DNA of 51,468 bases from Robinsoniella sp. (GCA_022788205.1 JALEVQ010000074.1:1-51468), one strand, 5' to 3'; positions 17,277-25,754 are shown, counted from the stretch's first letter. Translations and numbers: made by a program. Notes: a model not told the origin generated them from the sequence alone.

Positions 17277-19331
17277 TCATTCTTCACGCTTTGGCGCCAT
17301 CAAGGACAGGAGAAAATGACTGCTGGATCTCTTGACGGCTGTCATGTAAATCCATTCTACCACACAGAGCAGCAAAATCATAGCGGCAGAAATCACCATC
17401 ATGGATGGAATATCGACCTGCGTGCGGGAGGAAAGGAATCCGGTGAACAAGGCGCGTGTGCCAAAAATGCTGCTGAGCGCGGCGATGATGGTTGGAATGC
17501 CGAAATACCAGCTGATTTGCTGATTTGCTGAACAGCACAGAGATTCGTAGGAAGCTCCCAAGCGGATCAGTGTCTGATATCGCCTTGCGGTCTTTTGCTG
17601 CTGTGTCAGAAACTGCACGCCGATGATCGTGTTGGCAATGATCAGAAAGATGATGGCAAGGTAGATGGTGATATAGCTTGCCGCGACGACATAGAAGAGT
17701 TGACGTCCCATATTTTGGAGATAACTTTCATAGGAGAGCCCCAACGCATCGAGCTTTTCATTCGTGTCCAAAAAGCAAGTGAGCAGACTTTTGTGTGAGG
17801 TCTCTTCCGGGGCGAAAACGGCGTTCAGGTAGGTGCTGTAATCGCCTGTGGTCAGAGAATCAAACACTTCATCAGGCACAATCAGCGCAAATGACAGTGT
17901 GATGGAGCGATCGACAACGAGATTTGTCGTCTGAACAGTGCCTGTCAGATCGTGGGGTTCACCCGCGATGGTGACTTCTGGTCTGGTGGCGAGGATCTGA
18001 TTCAGGATGGATATTCTGGAAGGCGTGGTAAAGTCAGTATCCATATAGACGGCGGCTTCGTCGTCTGAAAGTACAATCTGGGGCAGATCCGCGATCGACA
18101 GCAGCTGATTATATCCGGAAAGGGAAATCAGATAGGGGTAATCTGCATATCCCAGATTGTCCAGCAAAACGGTCTTGTCTTCAGAATCCGGAAGGTGTTC
18201 AAGGGCAGACATCACACGATCCATAGAGTAGGCGCTGTCATAATCTTCGGATCGGCGGATATAGCCGACTTTCATCTCGAAAATATTGCTGAAGAGAGAA
18301 GAAAGTTTGCCTGTCTCCAATTTTGCCTGCACTTCTTTGGGATCCTCCCACTCGCTGAAGGTGTAGTCGATTGCATGAGGTTCCGATGCTCCGTAAAATT
18401 TTGCGATGGCGACACCGCAGCCAAAGCAGCACAGCGCCGCTAAGATGAGCAGCGAGCTGATGGCAAGCGCGTTGGAGCGGTGAATGACATATTCCTGGAG
18501 CTGGCGGAAGGTGAAGGTGTGCAGTCTCTGTTTTTTTCCAGCGCGTCCGGCAAAAATGCCCATGGCAGAGCGAAGTCCGAAGAACAAGAGCAAGGTCCCC
18601 GAAAAGCCCAGCAAAAAAGTGAGCGCCATATTGCTGACGTCTTGCCAGGATAGACCCTTGATTGCCATGGCGTAGGCAATTGCAAGAAAAGCGATGCCAA
18701 CAAGGACAGAGAGGGTGTAGATGGCAGAAGGCAGCTGCTTTTTGGTGCCTTCGGGAGCGGGTGTCAGCAGGGAACCGATCTCCTGGCGGACAATTTTTCC
18801 ACTCAAGATGAGGAAGGCAGCCAGCTTGATGGCAAGAAAGCCGATGACAGTCAGGAGGATGGCATTGCATGATACTGAAATTCGATGTCCGATGATGCCA
18901 AGTCCCACCAGCCGTGCAGTGACGAGGCTAATGATTTCTGAGAGAAAAATGGCGATGGGTAAGCCGATGAGAAGAGCTGTCACATTGCTTTTGAGATCCT
19001 CAGCCAGAAGCAGAAGAAACAGCTTCGAGCGGCGCATTCCCATCATCAGGTAGACACCAAATTCATGGCTGCGCCGCTGCAGCTGAAATTTGCACGCAAA
19101 ATAGACCAGGAAAAACAAAAGGAACAAGGTCATTGCGTAGAACAGAGGAATCATGGTCATCAGGCGATTGACCGCGTCGCTTTCCATCTCCTTCAGGAAA
19201 AGCATGACATCCTGGTGGGAGAGGGAGAGGATAATATAAAATGCGACGATCGCAGCGAGCAGGGAGGCAAAGAACAGACCATTTTCTTTCCTGCTGCGTT
19301 TGCTGTTGCGTGATACGAGATCAAAGAACAT
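17277..19331 (-). CDS. FtsX-like ABC transporter permease (BceB-type)
   Basis: A 684-residue permease with two FtsX-type modules and about ten membrane helices. It has a large extracellular domain (roughly residues 310-535) between helices 7 and 8, the hallmark of BceB-type transporters that detect and remove peptide antibiotics from lipid II-cycle intermediates. Its start MFFDLVSRNSKRSRKENGLF is typical of the family. ATG at 19331 is preferred: AGGAGG lies 11 bases upstream, while the GTG codons nearer to it overlap or crowd that site. The gene overlaps the ATPase gene by 11 bases and partners the small-loop kinase downstream. Confidence 0.92.
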   Translation of the reverse strand: MFFDLVSRNSKRSRKENGLFFASLLAAIVAFYIILSLSHQDVMLFLKEMESDAVNRLMTMIPLFYAMTLFLLFFLVYFACKFQLQRRSHEFGVYLMMGMRRSKLFLLLLAEDLKSNVTALLIGLPIAIFLSEIISLVTARLVGLGIIGHRISVSCNAILLTVIGFLAIKLAAFLILSGKIVRQEIGSLLTPAPEGTKKQLPSAIYTLSVLVGIAFLAIAYAMAIKGLSWQDVSNMALTFLLGFSGTLLLFFGLRSAMGIFAGRAGKKQRLHTFTFRQLQEYVIHRSNALAISSLLILAALCCFGCGVAIAKFYGASEPHAIDYTFSEWEDPKEVQAKLETGKLSSLFSNIFEMKVGYIRRSEDYDSAYSMDRVMSALEHLPDSEDKTVLLDNLGYADYPYLISLSGYNQLLSIADLPQIVLSDDEAAVYMDTDFTTPSRISILNQILATRPEVTIAGEPHDLTGTVQTTNLVVDRSITLSFALIVPDEVFDSLTTGDYSTYLNAVFAPEETSHKSLLTCFLDTNEKLDALGLSYESYLQNMGRQLFYVVAASYITIYLAIIFLIIANTIIGVQFLTQQQKTARRYQTLIRLGASYESLCCSANQQISWYFGIPTIIAALSSIFGTRALFTGFLSSRTQVDIPSMMVISAAMILLLCVVEWIYMTAVKRSSSHFLLSLMAPKREE

Positions 19332-20097
19332 TGGCACTTCCACCTCCTAACTGAGCCATGACTTTCAAGATGCGCTCATAGAACTGCTGCTGCGATTCTT
19401 CTGGAACATTACGGCGCAGTTCATGGAAGAGAACGCCGTCTTGGATAAATAGGATGCGTTTGCAGTAACTCGCCGCATTACAGTCATGGGTGACCATCAG
19501 GATAGTGGTATTCTGTTCCTGATTTAATCCAGAGAGCTTTTTCATAAGCATCTTTGCGTTTCTGGAATCAAGTGCGCCTGTCGGCTCATCGGCGAGGACT
19601 ATTTTGGGGTTCAGGATGAGAGAACGCGCAGCTGCAACGCGTTGTTTTTGTCCGCCTGACATTTGAGATGGAAATTTGTCTAGAACATCTGTGATCTCAA
19701 AGTAGGAGGAGAGCTGCTCTAACCGTTTTTGACACTCTTTTTGTGAAATACCGTGGAGCGACAGAGGAATTGTGATATTTTCACGCCCTGGCAGATTGTC
19801 GAGAAGTTCAAAGTTCTGGAAAAGGTAACCGATCATCTGCCCACGGTAATTGGCGAGCTTAGAGCCTTTTAATGCCTGAATCTCCGTGCCCTGCATCAGG
19901 ATTTTTCCGCTTGTAGGTGTAATGACAGTTGCAATGCAGTTTAGCAGAGTAGACTTTCCAGAGCCGCTGCTTCCCATGATGCCGAGAAATTCACCGGACA
20001 TTACCTGGAAGGAAATACCGTCGAGAGCTTTCGTCTGATTTTCTGGCTTGCCGTAATATTTGCGCAGAGATTCGATTTCAAGAATTTTATTTTCCAT
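19321..20097 (-). CDS. ABC transporter ATP-binding protein (BceA-type)
   Basis: A 258-residue ATPase of the MacB/BceA class. Walker A is GSSGSGKS near residue 40, the Q loop is YLFQNFELL near 90, the signature is MSGGQKQR near 145, Walker B is VLADEPTGALD near 166, and the switch His is in MVTHD. It energises the adjacent permease. The start at 20097 follows AAAGGAGGATCC; an upstream in-frame ATG adds 23 residues without similarity. It is the first gene of the minus-strand unit ATPase-permease-regulator-kinase, a peptide-antibiotic sensing and resistance module. The actual inducing compound cannot be read from sequence. Confidence 0.95.
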   Translation of the reverse strand: MENKILEIESLRKYYGKPENQTKALDGISFQVMSGEFLGIMGSSGSGKSTLLNCIATVITPTSGKILMQGTEIQALKGSKLANYRGQMIGYLFQNFELLDNLPGRENITIPLSLHGISQKECQKRLEQLSSYFEITDVLDKFPSQMSGGQKQRVAAARSLILNPKIVLADEPTGALDSRNAKMLMKKLSGLNQEQNTTILMVTHDCNAASYCKRILFIQDGVLFHELRRNVPEESQQQFYERILKVMAQLGGGSANVL

Positions 20098-20273
20098 GCG
20101 GGATCCTCCTTTGATTTTTTTTTGATTTCTAAAGGTATCATAACATAAAAAAATCAGGGAGAACACTTACAATGGATGAAAGGTTTTGCGGTGGATTTGC
20201 TTGATTTTTTCTATAGGATTTTCTTCCTTATTTGCACAAATCATGATACTATGATAAGTGATACGAAAGGGAA

Positions 20274-20318
20274 GGAGCGATGTGAAAGAAGGGCGAAAAG
20301 CTGCTTCTTGTGCGCTCC
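20274..20318 (+). promoter_or_regulatory. Structured leader upstream of uracil permease
   Basis: Nested complementary segments: GGAGCG (20274-20279) with CGCTCC (20313-20318), and inside them AAGAAG (20286-20291) with CTTCTT (20304-20309), separated by a small internal loop. It has no following T-run and ends about 20 bases before the RBS. It does not match the PyrR-binding consensus as far as could be judged. It may be a regulatory fold or incidental. Confidence 0.35.
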
Positions 20319-20348
20319 CGATGATATCACACAATAGAGGAGGTTTCT

Positions 20349-21662
20349 ATGGAGAAAAAAATTATTCAAGTTGAGGACAAAGTACCAGTTCGTCTTCTCG
20401 TACCGCTCAGCATTCAGCATATGTTTGCCATGTTCGGTGCATCCGTTTTGGTTCCCTTTATCTTCGGAATCAATCCTGCGATCGTTCTGCTCACAAACGG
20501 AGTCGGAACATTACTGTTCATTTTGATCACAAAGGGGAAAGCGCCTGCTTATCTCGGATCTAGCTTTGCATTTCTCGCACCGGCGGGCATTGTCATATCG
20601 AAATGGGGATATTCTTATGCATTAGGTGGCTTCGTCGTAGTCGGACTGTGCGGATGTATTCTTGCCTTTATCGTCTACAAATTCGGCACGAAATGGATCG
20701 ATATCGTTCTGCCGCCGGCTGCAATGGGACCTGTTGTGGCATTGATCGGTCTGGAACTGGCAGGAAGCGCAGCATCCACAGCAGGAATTCTGAAGACGAC
20801 CTCGTACACGCTGGATGAGGCAAGCGGTCTGTATGCACAGACAGTGACACCGGTAGATATGAAATGTTTTCTGGTATTTCTGATCACTCTGGGTGTCGCG
20901 GTCTTTGGAAATGTGCTGTTCAAGAAGTTTTTATCGGTCATCCCGGTGCTCATCGCAATCATCGCGGGATATATTTCTGCGATTGTGCTGGGAGTGACAA
21001 GCATGGATACGATTCGGGGAGCATTCTCCACATCGCTGATCTCGATTCCAGAATTTCAGCTTCCACATTTTAAAGTGGAGGCGATTGTGATCATTCTGCC
21101 GGTTATTCTGGTTATCGCTTCTGAGCACATCGGTCACCAGGTTGTCACGAGCAAGATTGTCGGCAAGGATTTGTTAAAAGATCCGGGGCTTCACCGTTCT
21201 CTGTTTGCCGATAACTTTTCGACAATGTTGTCCGGATTGGTGGGATCCGTACCGACGACGACTTACGGTGAAAACATCGGTGTCATGGCAATGACAAAAG
21301 TGTACTCTGTGCGTGTGATCGCAGGGGCAGCGATCCTCTCGATCTTATGCTCCTTCATCGGTCCGATGTCCGCGTTGATCAACACGATCCCGGGACCTGT
21401 CATTGGAGGAATTTCCTTCCTGCTGTACGGTATGATCGGAACATCAGGAATCCGCATCATGGTAGATGCAAAAGTAGATTACAGCAAGAGCCGCAACCTG
21501 ACACTGACATCCGTTGTGTTTGTGACAGGACTTTCCGGCGCAGCCATCACACTGGGAAATGTCGAATTAAAAGGAATGGTTCTGGCATGCATCATCGGCA
21601 TGATTTTATCCTTGCTGTTTTACATCTTTGACAAATTTGAGCTGACAAACGACCGGGAATAA
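20349..21662 (+). CDS. uraA: Uracil permease (UraA type, NCS2)
   Basis: A 437-residue membrane transporter of the NCS2 family, closer to UraA/PyrP than the first permease in this window. It begins VPVRLLVPLSIQHMFAMFGASVLVPFI, with the QHxxAMF motif near residue 24, and has ASEHIGHQVVTSKIVGKDL near residue 256, where the Glu matches the uracil-contacting residue in UraA, and GSVPTTTYGENIGVMAMT near 298. It imports uracil with protons. RBS is AGAGGAGG. The gene stands alone, divergent from the BceA-type gene, and is followed by a strong terminator. Confidence 0.93.
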   Translation: MEKKIIQVEDKVPVRLLVPLSIQHMFAMFGASVLVPFIFGINPAIVLLTNGVGTLLFILITKGKAPAYLGSSFAFLAPAGIVISKWGYSYALGGFVVVGLCGCILAFIVYKFGTKWIDIVLPPAAMGPVVALIGLELAGSAASTAGILKTTSYTLDEASGLYAQTVTPVDMKCFLVFLITLGVAVFGNVLFKKFLSVIPVLIAIIAGYISAIVLGVTSMDTIRGAFSTSLISIPEFQLPHFKVEAIVIILPVILVIASEHIGHQVVTSKIVGKDLLKDPGLHRSLFADNFSTMLSGLVGSVPTTTYGENIGVMAMTKVYSVRVIAGAAILSILCSFIGPMSALINTIPGPVIGGISFLLYGMIGTSGIRIMVDAKVDYSKSRNLTLTSVVFVTGLSGAAITLGNVELKGMVLACIIGMILSLLFYIFDKFELTNDRE

Positions 21663-21707
21663 TCTGCCTTAACGATCTTCCCTTATGGGAAGTGTGCCGA
21701 TTTCTTG

Positions 21708-21760
21708 AATCCCCCATATCCACACTCGATATGTACGGTGTGTGGAGTGGGGGATTTTTT
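21708..21760 (+). terminator. Rho-independent terminator after uraA
   Basis: aatccccca...tgggggatt arms, with further pairing of ccacac to gtgtgg inside, followed by TTTTTT. The stretch from 21761 to 21859 shows no clear feature. Confidence 0.9.
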
Positions 21761-21859
21761 CGAACACTGGGATCAACAAAAAACAGTTTCCGTGACATGC
21801 TGCGCTTCCGGTTCGGTCCGTGCACTTAGGATCCGCCATTCGCGAACGGTGAGTGACAC

Positions 21860-21905
21860 TTGACAATAGAAAGAAAATAATTTATAATAATAATTACTAT
21901 TATTA
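21860..21905 (+). promoter_or_regulatory. Consensus promoter with overlapping AT-rich palindrome
   Basis: Perfect TTGACA (21860-21865), 17-base spacer and perfect TATAAT (21883-21888). An inverted repeat taataata (21885-21892) / tattatta (21898-21905) overlaps the -10 and start site. The stretch beginning TTATAATAATAATTA matches 12 of 14 specified positions of the PerR box TTATAAT-N-ATTATAA. This could be a peroxide-responsive operator, but the AT-richness lowers the significance. Confidence 0.7.
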
Positions 21906-21990
21906 ATAAAATATCACTTTCCAGAAAAATTCAGCACAGAGTTTTTTGTGAAAAGTGGATAGAGAGGATGCAATGGAAAGGGGGATACAA

Positions 21991-23370
21991 ATGAGTTTTA
22001 GATGTTCCGTGTGTGGTTATATTTTTGAGGGAGAGAAACTTCCAGAGAATTATGTCTGTCCGATCTGTCATCAGACCGGAAAATTTGAAGCCTACTCCGG
22101 GGAAGAACAGGAAAAATGGCAGGCGCCGGAAGAAAAAAAAGTGCTGGATCTGTCGTATGACAGTTTGTTTGCGAGAGAAGATGATTCTTGTCGGTATATG
22201 AAGGAGATTCATGAGATGGCTGTCAGCGGAAAGTCCCTGCACAGCTCGATGGGAACCCAGATGAAGATGCCTGGCTGGGATGATATTTTGATTTTGGGCG
22301 CACAGCTCAATCCACCGCCGCTCAATGATGGGGAGCCGGTGGACACCGTGACCGTGATCGGAAAACATGCGAAGAAGCCGCTGGTGCTCGAGAACCCGGT
22401 CTTTATCTCACATATGTCATTCGGGGCACTTTCCAAGGAGGCAAAGGTATCTCTGGCGAGGGGAAGTGCGCTTGCCAAAAGTGCGATGTGCAGTGGGGAA
22501 GGCGGAATTTTGCCTGAGGAAAAAGCAGCAGCTGACAAATATATATTTGAGTATGTCCCAAATCGTTACAGTGTGACACCGGAGAATCTGCGGACTTCTG
22601 ATGCGATCGAGATCAAAATTGGACAGGGGACGAAACCTGGCATGGGCGGTCATCTTCCGGGGGATAAGGTGACGAGGGAGATCGCTGCGATACGAGGCAG
22701 AGAGATCGGAAAGGACATCCAGAGTCCGTCAAAATTTTCGGATGTCCAGACAAAAGAAGATTTGAAAGAACTCGTCTCGATGCTCCGCGAGGCATCGGAA
22801 GGTCGCCCGATTGGAATCAAGATTGCGGCGGGAAAGATAGAGAGAGATCTGGAATACTGTGTGTTCGCTGAGCCAGATTTCATCACGATCGATGGTCGTG
22901 GAGGAGCCACTGGTTCCAGCCCTCTGATTCTCAGGGAAGCGACCAGTGTACCGACCGTTTATGCACTGCACCGTGCGAGAAAGTATCTGGACTCGATAGG
23001 TTCCGACATAGACCTGATCATCACAGGAGGTCTGCGCGTGTCATCCGATTTTGCGAAGGCAATCGCTATGGGAGCAACGGCAGTTGCGGTGGCGTCGGCG
23101 GCTTTGATCGCAGCGGCATGCCAGCAGTATCGCATCTGCGGCACCGGCATGTGTCCGGCAGGAATCGCCACACAGGACCCGGCTTTGCGCGCAAGACTGA
23201 ACGGTGATGCGGCAGCACAGAGAGTGGCAAATTACCTGAACGTATCCCTGGAGGAACTGAAGATGTTTGCCAGAATCACAGGACACAAAAATCTTCATGA
23301 TTTGTCGGTGGAGGATCTCGTGACGATCAACAGAGAGATCTCAGAATATACCAATATTCCACACGCATAA
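21991..23370 (+). CDS. Rubredoxin-fused glutamate synthase-like FMN protein
   Basis: A 459-residue protein with an N-terminal rubredoxin-like domain (CSVCGYIFEG near residue 5 and CPICHQ near 25: two C-x2-C iron ligands) joined to a GltB-type FMN-binding barrel (about residues 65-450). The barrel shows SHMSFGALSKEAKVSLARGS, GEGGILPEE, PGMGGHLPGDKVT, GRGGATGSSP and the CRICGTGMCPAGIATQDP segment with cysteines for a [3Fe-4S] cluster. It lacks the glutaminase domain, so it may accept ammonia or electrons through the rubredoxin domain, or have another oxidoreductase role. The start at 21991 follows AAAGGGGGATA; an in-frame ATG 12 codons earlier has no RBS. Single gene. Confidence 0.88.
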   Translation: MSFRCSVCGYIFEGEKLPENYVCPICHQTGKFEAYSGEEQEKWQAPEEKKVLDLSYDSLFAREDDSCRYMKEIHEMAVSGKSLHSSMGTQMKMPGWDDILILGAQLNPPPLNDGEPVDTVTVIGKHAKKPLVLENPVFISHMSFGALSKEAKVSLARGSALAKSAMCSGEGGILPEEKAAADKYIFEYVPNRYSVTPENLRTSDAIEIKIGQGTKPGMGGHLPGDKVTREIAAIRGREIGKDIQSPSKFSDVQTKEDLKELVSMLREASEGRPIGIKIAAGKIERDLEYCVFAEPDFITIDGRGGATGSSPLILREATSVPTVYALHRARKYLDSIGSDIDLIITGGLRVSSDFAKAIAMGATAVAVASAALIAAACQQYRICGTGMCPAGIATQDPALRARLNGDAAAQRVANYLNVSLEELKMFARITGHKNLHDLSVEDLVTINREISEYTNIPHA

Positions 23371-23413
23371 ATCAAAAACCAAATCACAACACAGCGTTTT
23401 ATGGGTATAAGAT

Positions 23414-23461
23414 AAGGGACTTCCCAGCAAAAGATTTCTTTCTGTTTGCGGGGAAGTCCCT
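23414..23461. terminator. Stem-loop between convergent genes
   Basis: agggacttccc-agcaaa and tttgc-ggggaagtccct pair over about 15 bases. Flanking T-runs are weak on both strands. It lies between the stops of the rubredoxin-GltB gene and murI and probably ends both transcripts. Confidence 0.65.
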
Positions 23462-23479
23462 CGTAGTATTGACAATGAT

Positions 23480-24283
23480 CTAGTCGATGGGGAAGGACAG
23501 AAGACGCCAGCTTAAATGGATCAGCTCTTGCCTCGGGGAAGAGTTTTGGATGATGATCTGTCCCTTCCTGTCGTCAGGGCGGAGCAGTTTGTGCTGTTCT
23601 AACTGCCTTTTGAGTTCCAGTGAGGTGCCTAGACTTCCGTCTATAATCTCAATCTTTTTATTCCCTAAAAAGGTTCTCAGATGATGCTTTAAAAATGGAT
23701 AGTGTGTGCATCCGAGCACGATAGTCTCCGTATTTTCGGAAAGGTAAGGGGCAAGATGTTCTTCAAAGTAGAGATCTAATGCCTTTCCGTCCAGATTTCC
23801 CTGCTCGACAAACTCCATGAGACCTTCGCATTTCACGGGGATAATCTCTGCTTGATCTTTATATAAATCTAATAATCTGTGAAATTTTTCCTGCTGAATG
23901 GTCATAGGTGTGGCGAGAACCAAAATCCGACCTCCATGGCTGCGGATTACCGCAGGCTTGATAGCAGGTTCAATCCCGATGATAGGCAGATCAGGATAAG
24001 TGACTCTGAGTTGGCGTATAGCTGCGCTGGTGGCAGTGTTGCATGCCACAGTCAGAGCTTTGATGCCCTGTTCTAAAAGCTGTTCTGCCACATGAAAGGT
24101 GAGCTTGCGGATGACTTCCTGATCTTTGGTACCGTAAGGTGCGTTCAGGGAGTCACCGTAATAGATAAAATCCTCATAGGGCATGATTCTGACGGCTTCT
24201 CTGAGCACACTTAGTCCTCCAAGACCTGAATCCATAAAACCAATTGGTAAATTTCTTTTTGTAGATATATCCTCCATTGCCAT
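23480..24283 (-). CDS. murI: Glutamate racemase
   Basis: A 267-residue cofactor-independent racemase making D-glutamate for peptidoglycan. Catalytic cysteines are visible in VACNTATSAA (near residue 69) and LGCTHYPFLK (near 183). IGFMDSGLGGLSVLR near residue 14 and YYGDSLNAPYGTKD form the substrate pocket. The start at 24283 is chosen because AAAGGA sits 7 bases upstream; an ATG seven codons earlier has no good RBS. A TATAAT read on the minus strand at 24418-24423 probably starts a leader that contains a long hairpin. Confidence 0.95.
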   Translation of the reverse strand: MAMEDISTKRNLPIGFMDSGLGGLSVLREAVRIMPYEDFIYYGDSLNAPYGTKDQEVIRKLTFHVAEQLLEQGIKALTVACNTATSAAIRQLRVTYPDLPIIGIEPAIKPAVIRSHGGRILVLATPMTIQQEKFHRLLDLYKDQAEIIPVKCEGLMEFVEQGNLDGKALDLYFEEHLAPYLSENTETIVLGCTHYPFLKHHLRTFLGNKKIEIIDGSLGTSLELKRQLEQHKLLRPDDRKGQIIIQNSSPRQELIHLSWRLLSFPID

Positions 24284-24328
24284 ATCATCTTCCTTTGTGA
24301 TCATATAATTTTAATTAGTCTCGGGCTT

Positions 24329-24401
24329 AGCCATGGGTCTGTGGGCAAAGGCAAATCGGCTGTTGGCAGACGCATTTGCTTTTGATCACAGACCCGTGGC
24401 T
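24329..24401 (-). promoter_or_regulatory. Long hairpin in the murI leader
   Basis: agccatgggtctgtg and cacagacccgtggct, with inner arms gcaaaggcaaat and atttgcttttga, form about 27 pairs interrupted by wobbles and one or two mismatches around a 17-base loop. A minus-strand TATAAT at 24418-24423 would place the hairpin at the very 5' end of the murI messenger. No U-run follows, so it does not look like an ordinary terminator. It could be an mRNA-stabilising structure or a palindromic repeat. Confidence 0.6.
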
Positions 24402-24530
24402 GATTGCCTACGCGGACATTATATCATAAAAATGTAGGATAACATAGGTTTTTGGAAAATGTCTTTTTCGGAATGTGTGGATTTTTTGAGAAAAACATCC
24501 GAAGGGGAAACTGATTCCAGAAGGATGGGG

Positions 24531-25418
24531 TCAGGATTTCCAGCTTTGCAGACATTTTTCGAGCAGGGAAATCATGGCTGTTTTTTCTTCTGCGGAGAGG
24601 GCGGACAGTAGCTGAGATGGATCTGTGCTGTCATTGTGTCCGACGCTGTGGTGGAGGTAATGACCTGATTTGCGCAGTAGTTCTATCACTTTCTCATCTG
24701 GAGTGGTGGCTTCTTTTGAGAGTTCGTGGTGTTTTTCTTTGCTTTCCTCTGTGGTGATGCCAAAATATTCTTTTCCTTTGTGGCACTGTAAATTGTCTTT
24801 GGAACAGTGGTTTTTACAGCGTGGACAGGAGCCTGTGTATAGCTCTACGAGAATGTCGACACATTTTTCGATGCCAAGTACGCCGCTGTTGAGTACGATA
24901 TGATAGTTCTGTGCAGCGCCCCATTTCTGATCTGTGTAGAACTGGTAGTAGGCGGCACGGCGTTTATCCTTGTCTCTGAGACGTTTTTCTGGGGAATCGA
25001 TCTGTTGACCATACTGTTCGACAATACGCTTTGCACGATTTTCAATATCAGAATGAATAAAAACGGTTAAACAGTCGTGTGTATCTTTCAGAAGATAATC
25101 TGCACAGCGCCCTACAATGACACAGGGACCTTTCTGTGCCAGTTCCAGAATGAGTTTCCGCTGAATGATCCAGAGATAGTCCTGATTGGAATAGTGATTA
25201 AAATTTCGGTCAGAAAATGCGTTGACCAGCCAACTGCCGTGGGAGGCATATTCTCCTTTTTCTGCGATGTATTCTTTCGTGAATCCACTTTCCTCTGCGA
25301 TTTTTTCGAGCAGTTCATTGTCATAGCATGGAATACCTAAACGTGCGGCAACCTCTTTGCCGATTGTCCTGCCCCCGCTGCCAAATTGACGGCTGATAGT
25401 AATAATTCTGTTACTCAT
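24531..25418 (-). CDS. Cytidylate-kinase-like protein with C-terminal extension
   Basis: A 295-residue protein. Residues 1-195 form a P-loop kinase of the cytidylate-kinase-like family: IITISRQFGSGGRTIGKEVA holds the nucleotide loop, YDNELLEKIA follows, VIVGRCADYLL lies near residue 98, and an arginine-rich lid (RLRDKDKRRAAYY) near 145. The remaining 100 residues are not part of that family. They contain CPRCKNHCSKDNLQC, a possible metal-binding cluster, and a histidine-rich HYLHHSVGHND stretch. The true substrate may not be CMP. The start at 25418 follows AAAGGGG; 63 upstream in-frame codons lie in the structured leader and are not translated sensibly. Confidence 0.78.
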   Translation of the reverse strand: MSNRIITISRQFGSGGRTIGKEVAARLGIPCYDNELLEKIAEESGFTKEYIAEKGEYASHGSWLVNAFSDRNFNHYSNQDYLWIIQRKLILELAQKGPCVIVGRCADYLLKDTHDCLTVFIHSDIENRAKRIVEQYGQQIDSPEKRLRDKDKRRAAYYQFYTDQKWGAAQNYHIVLNSGVLGIEKCVDILVELYTGSCPRCKNHCSKDNLQCHKGKEYFGITTEESKEKHHELSKEATTPDEKVIELLRKSGHYLHHSVGHNDSTDPSQLLSALSAEEKTAMISLLEKCLQSWKS

Positions 25419-25501
25419 ATACTTGTCCCCTTTCAAAGTTTGTGTTTGAATGTAAGAAAAGTCCGGTGCGCCGGTCGCGGCGCATGGAGATTTACAGAAA
25501 A

Positions 25502-25610
25502 AGCGCGCAGACAAAAGAGCTGGATTTATGCCTTTTGACCACACGCTTTTTAGAGATACTAAAAATAGCGTGAGGCGATCAACTGGATTTACGCAGTGAT
25601 GCCACACGCT
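25502..25610 (-). promoter_or_regulatory. Tandem leader hairpins upstream of the kinase-like gene
   Basis: Two adjacent related units on the minus strand, 25567-25610 and 25502-25547. Each opens AGCGTGTGG, closes with CACGCT or CGCGCT to form a basal stem, and carries a central GCRTAAATCCAG. Inner helices differ but keep pairing: ATCA/TGAT in the first, CAAAAG/CTTTTG in the second. Each is followed by a T-rich run (ATTTTT, TTTTTC). They lie between the promoter and the RBS, so they would be transcribed as part of the leader. They do not match a riboswitch class I recognise. Confidence 0.6.
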
Positions 25611-25624
25611 GTTTCTATTCTTAT

Positions 25625-25653
25625 ATATTATCAGCTTTTGACAACAAAGTCAA
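25625..25653 (-). promoter_or_regulatory. Promoter of the kinase-like gene
   Basis: On the minus strand TTGACT (25648-25653), 17-base spacer, TAATAT (25625-25630). Transcription would start just upstream of the tandem hairpins, giving a leader of about 200 bases. Confidence 0.6.
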
Positions 25654-25754
25654 AAACATTTTTGACGGTTCCAGGTTTGCGTCAAAAGAACATTGGCAGG
25701 GATTGTGCCAGAGGATATCAGCGCAGACACGCTGCGTGTTGTTTTAGAGTAACG

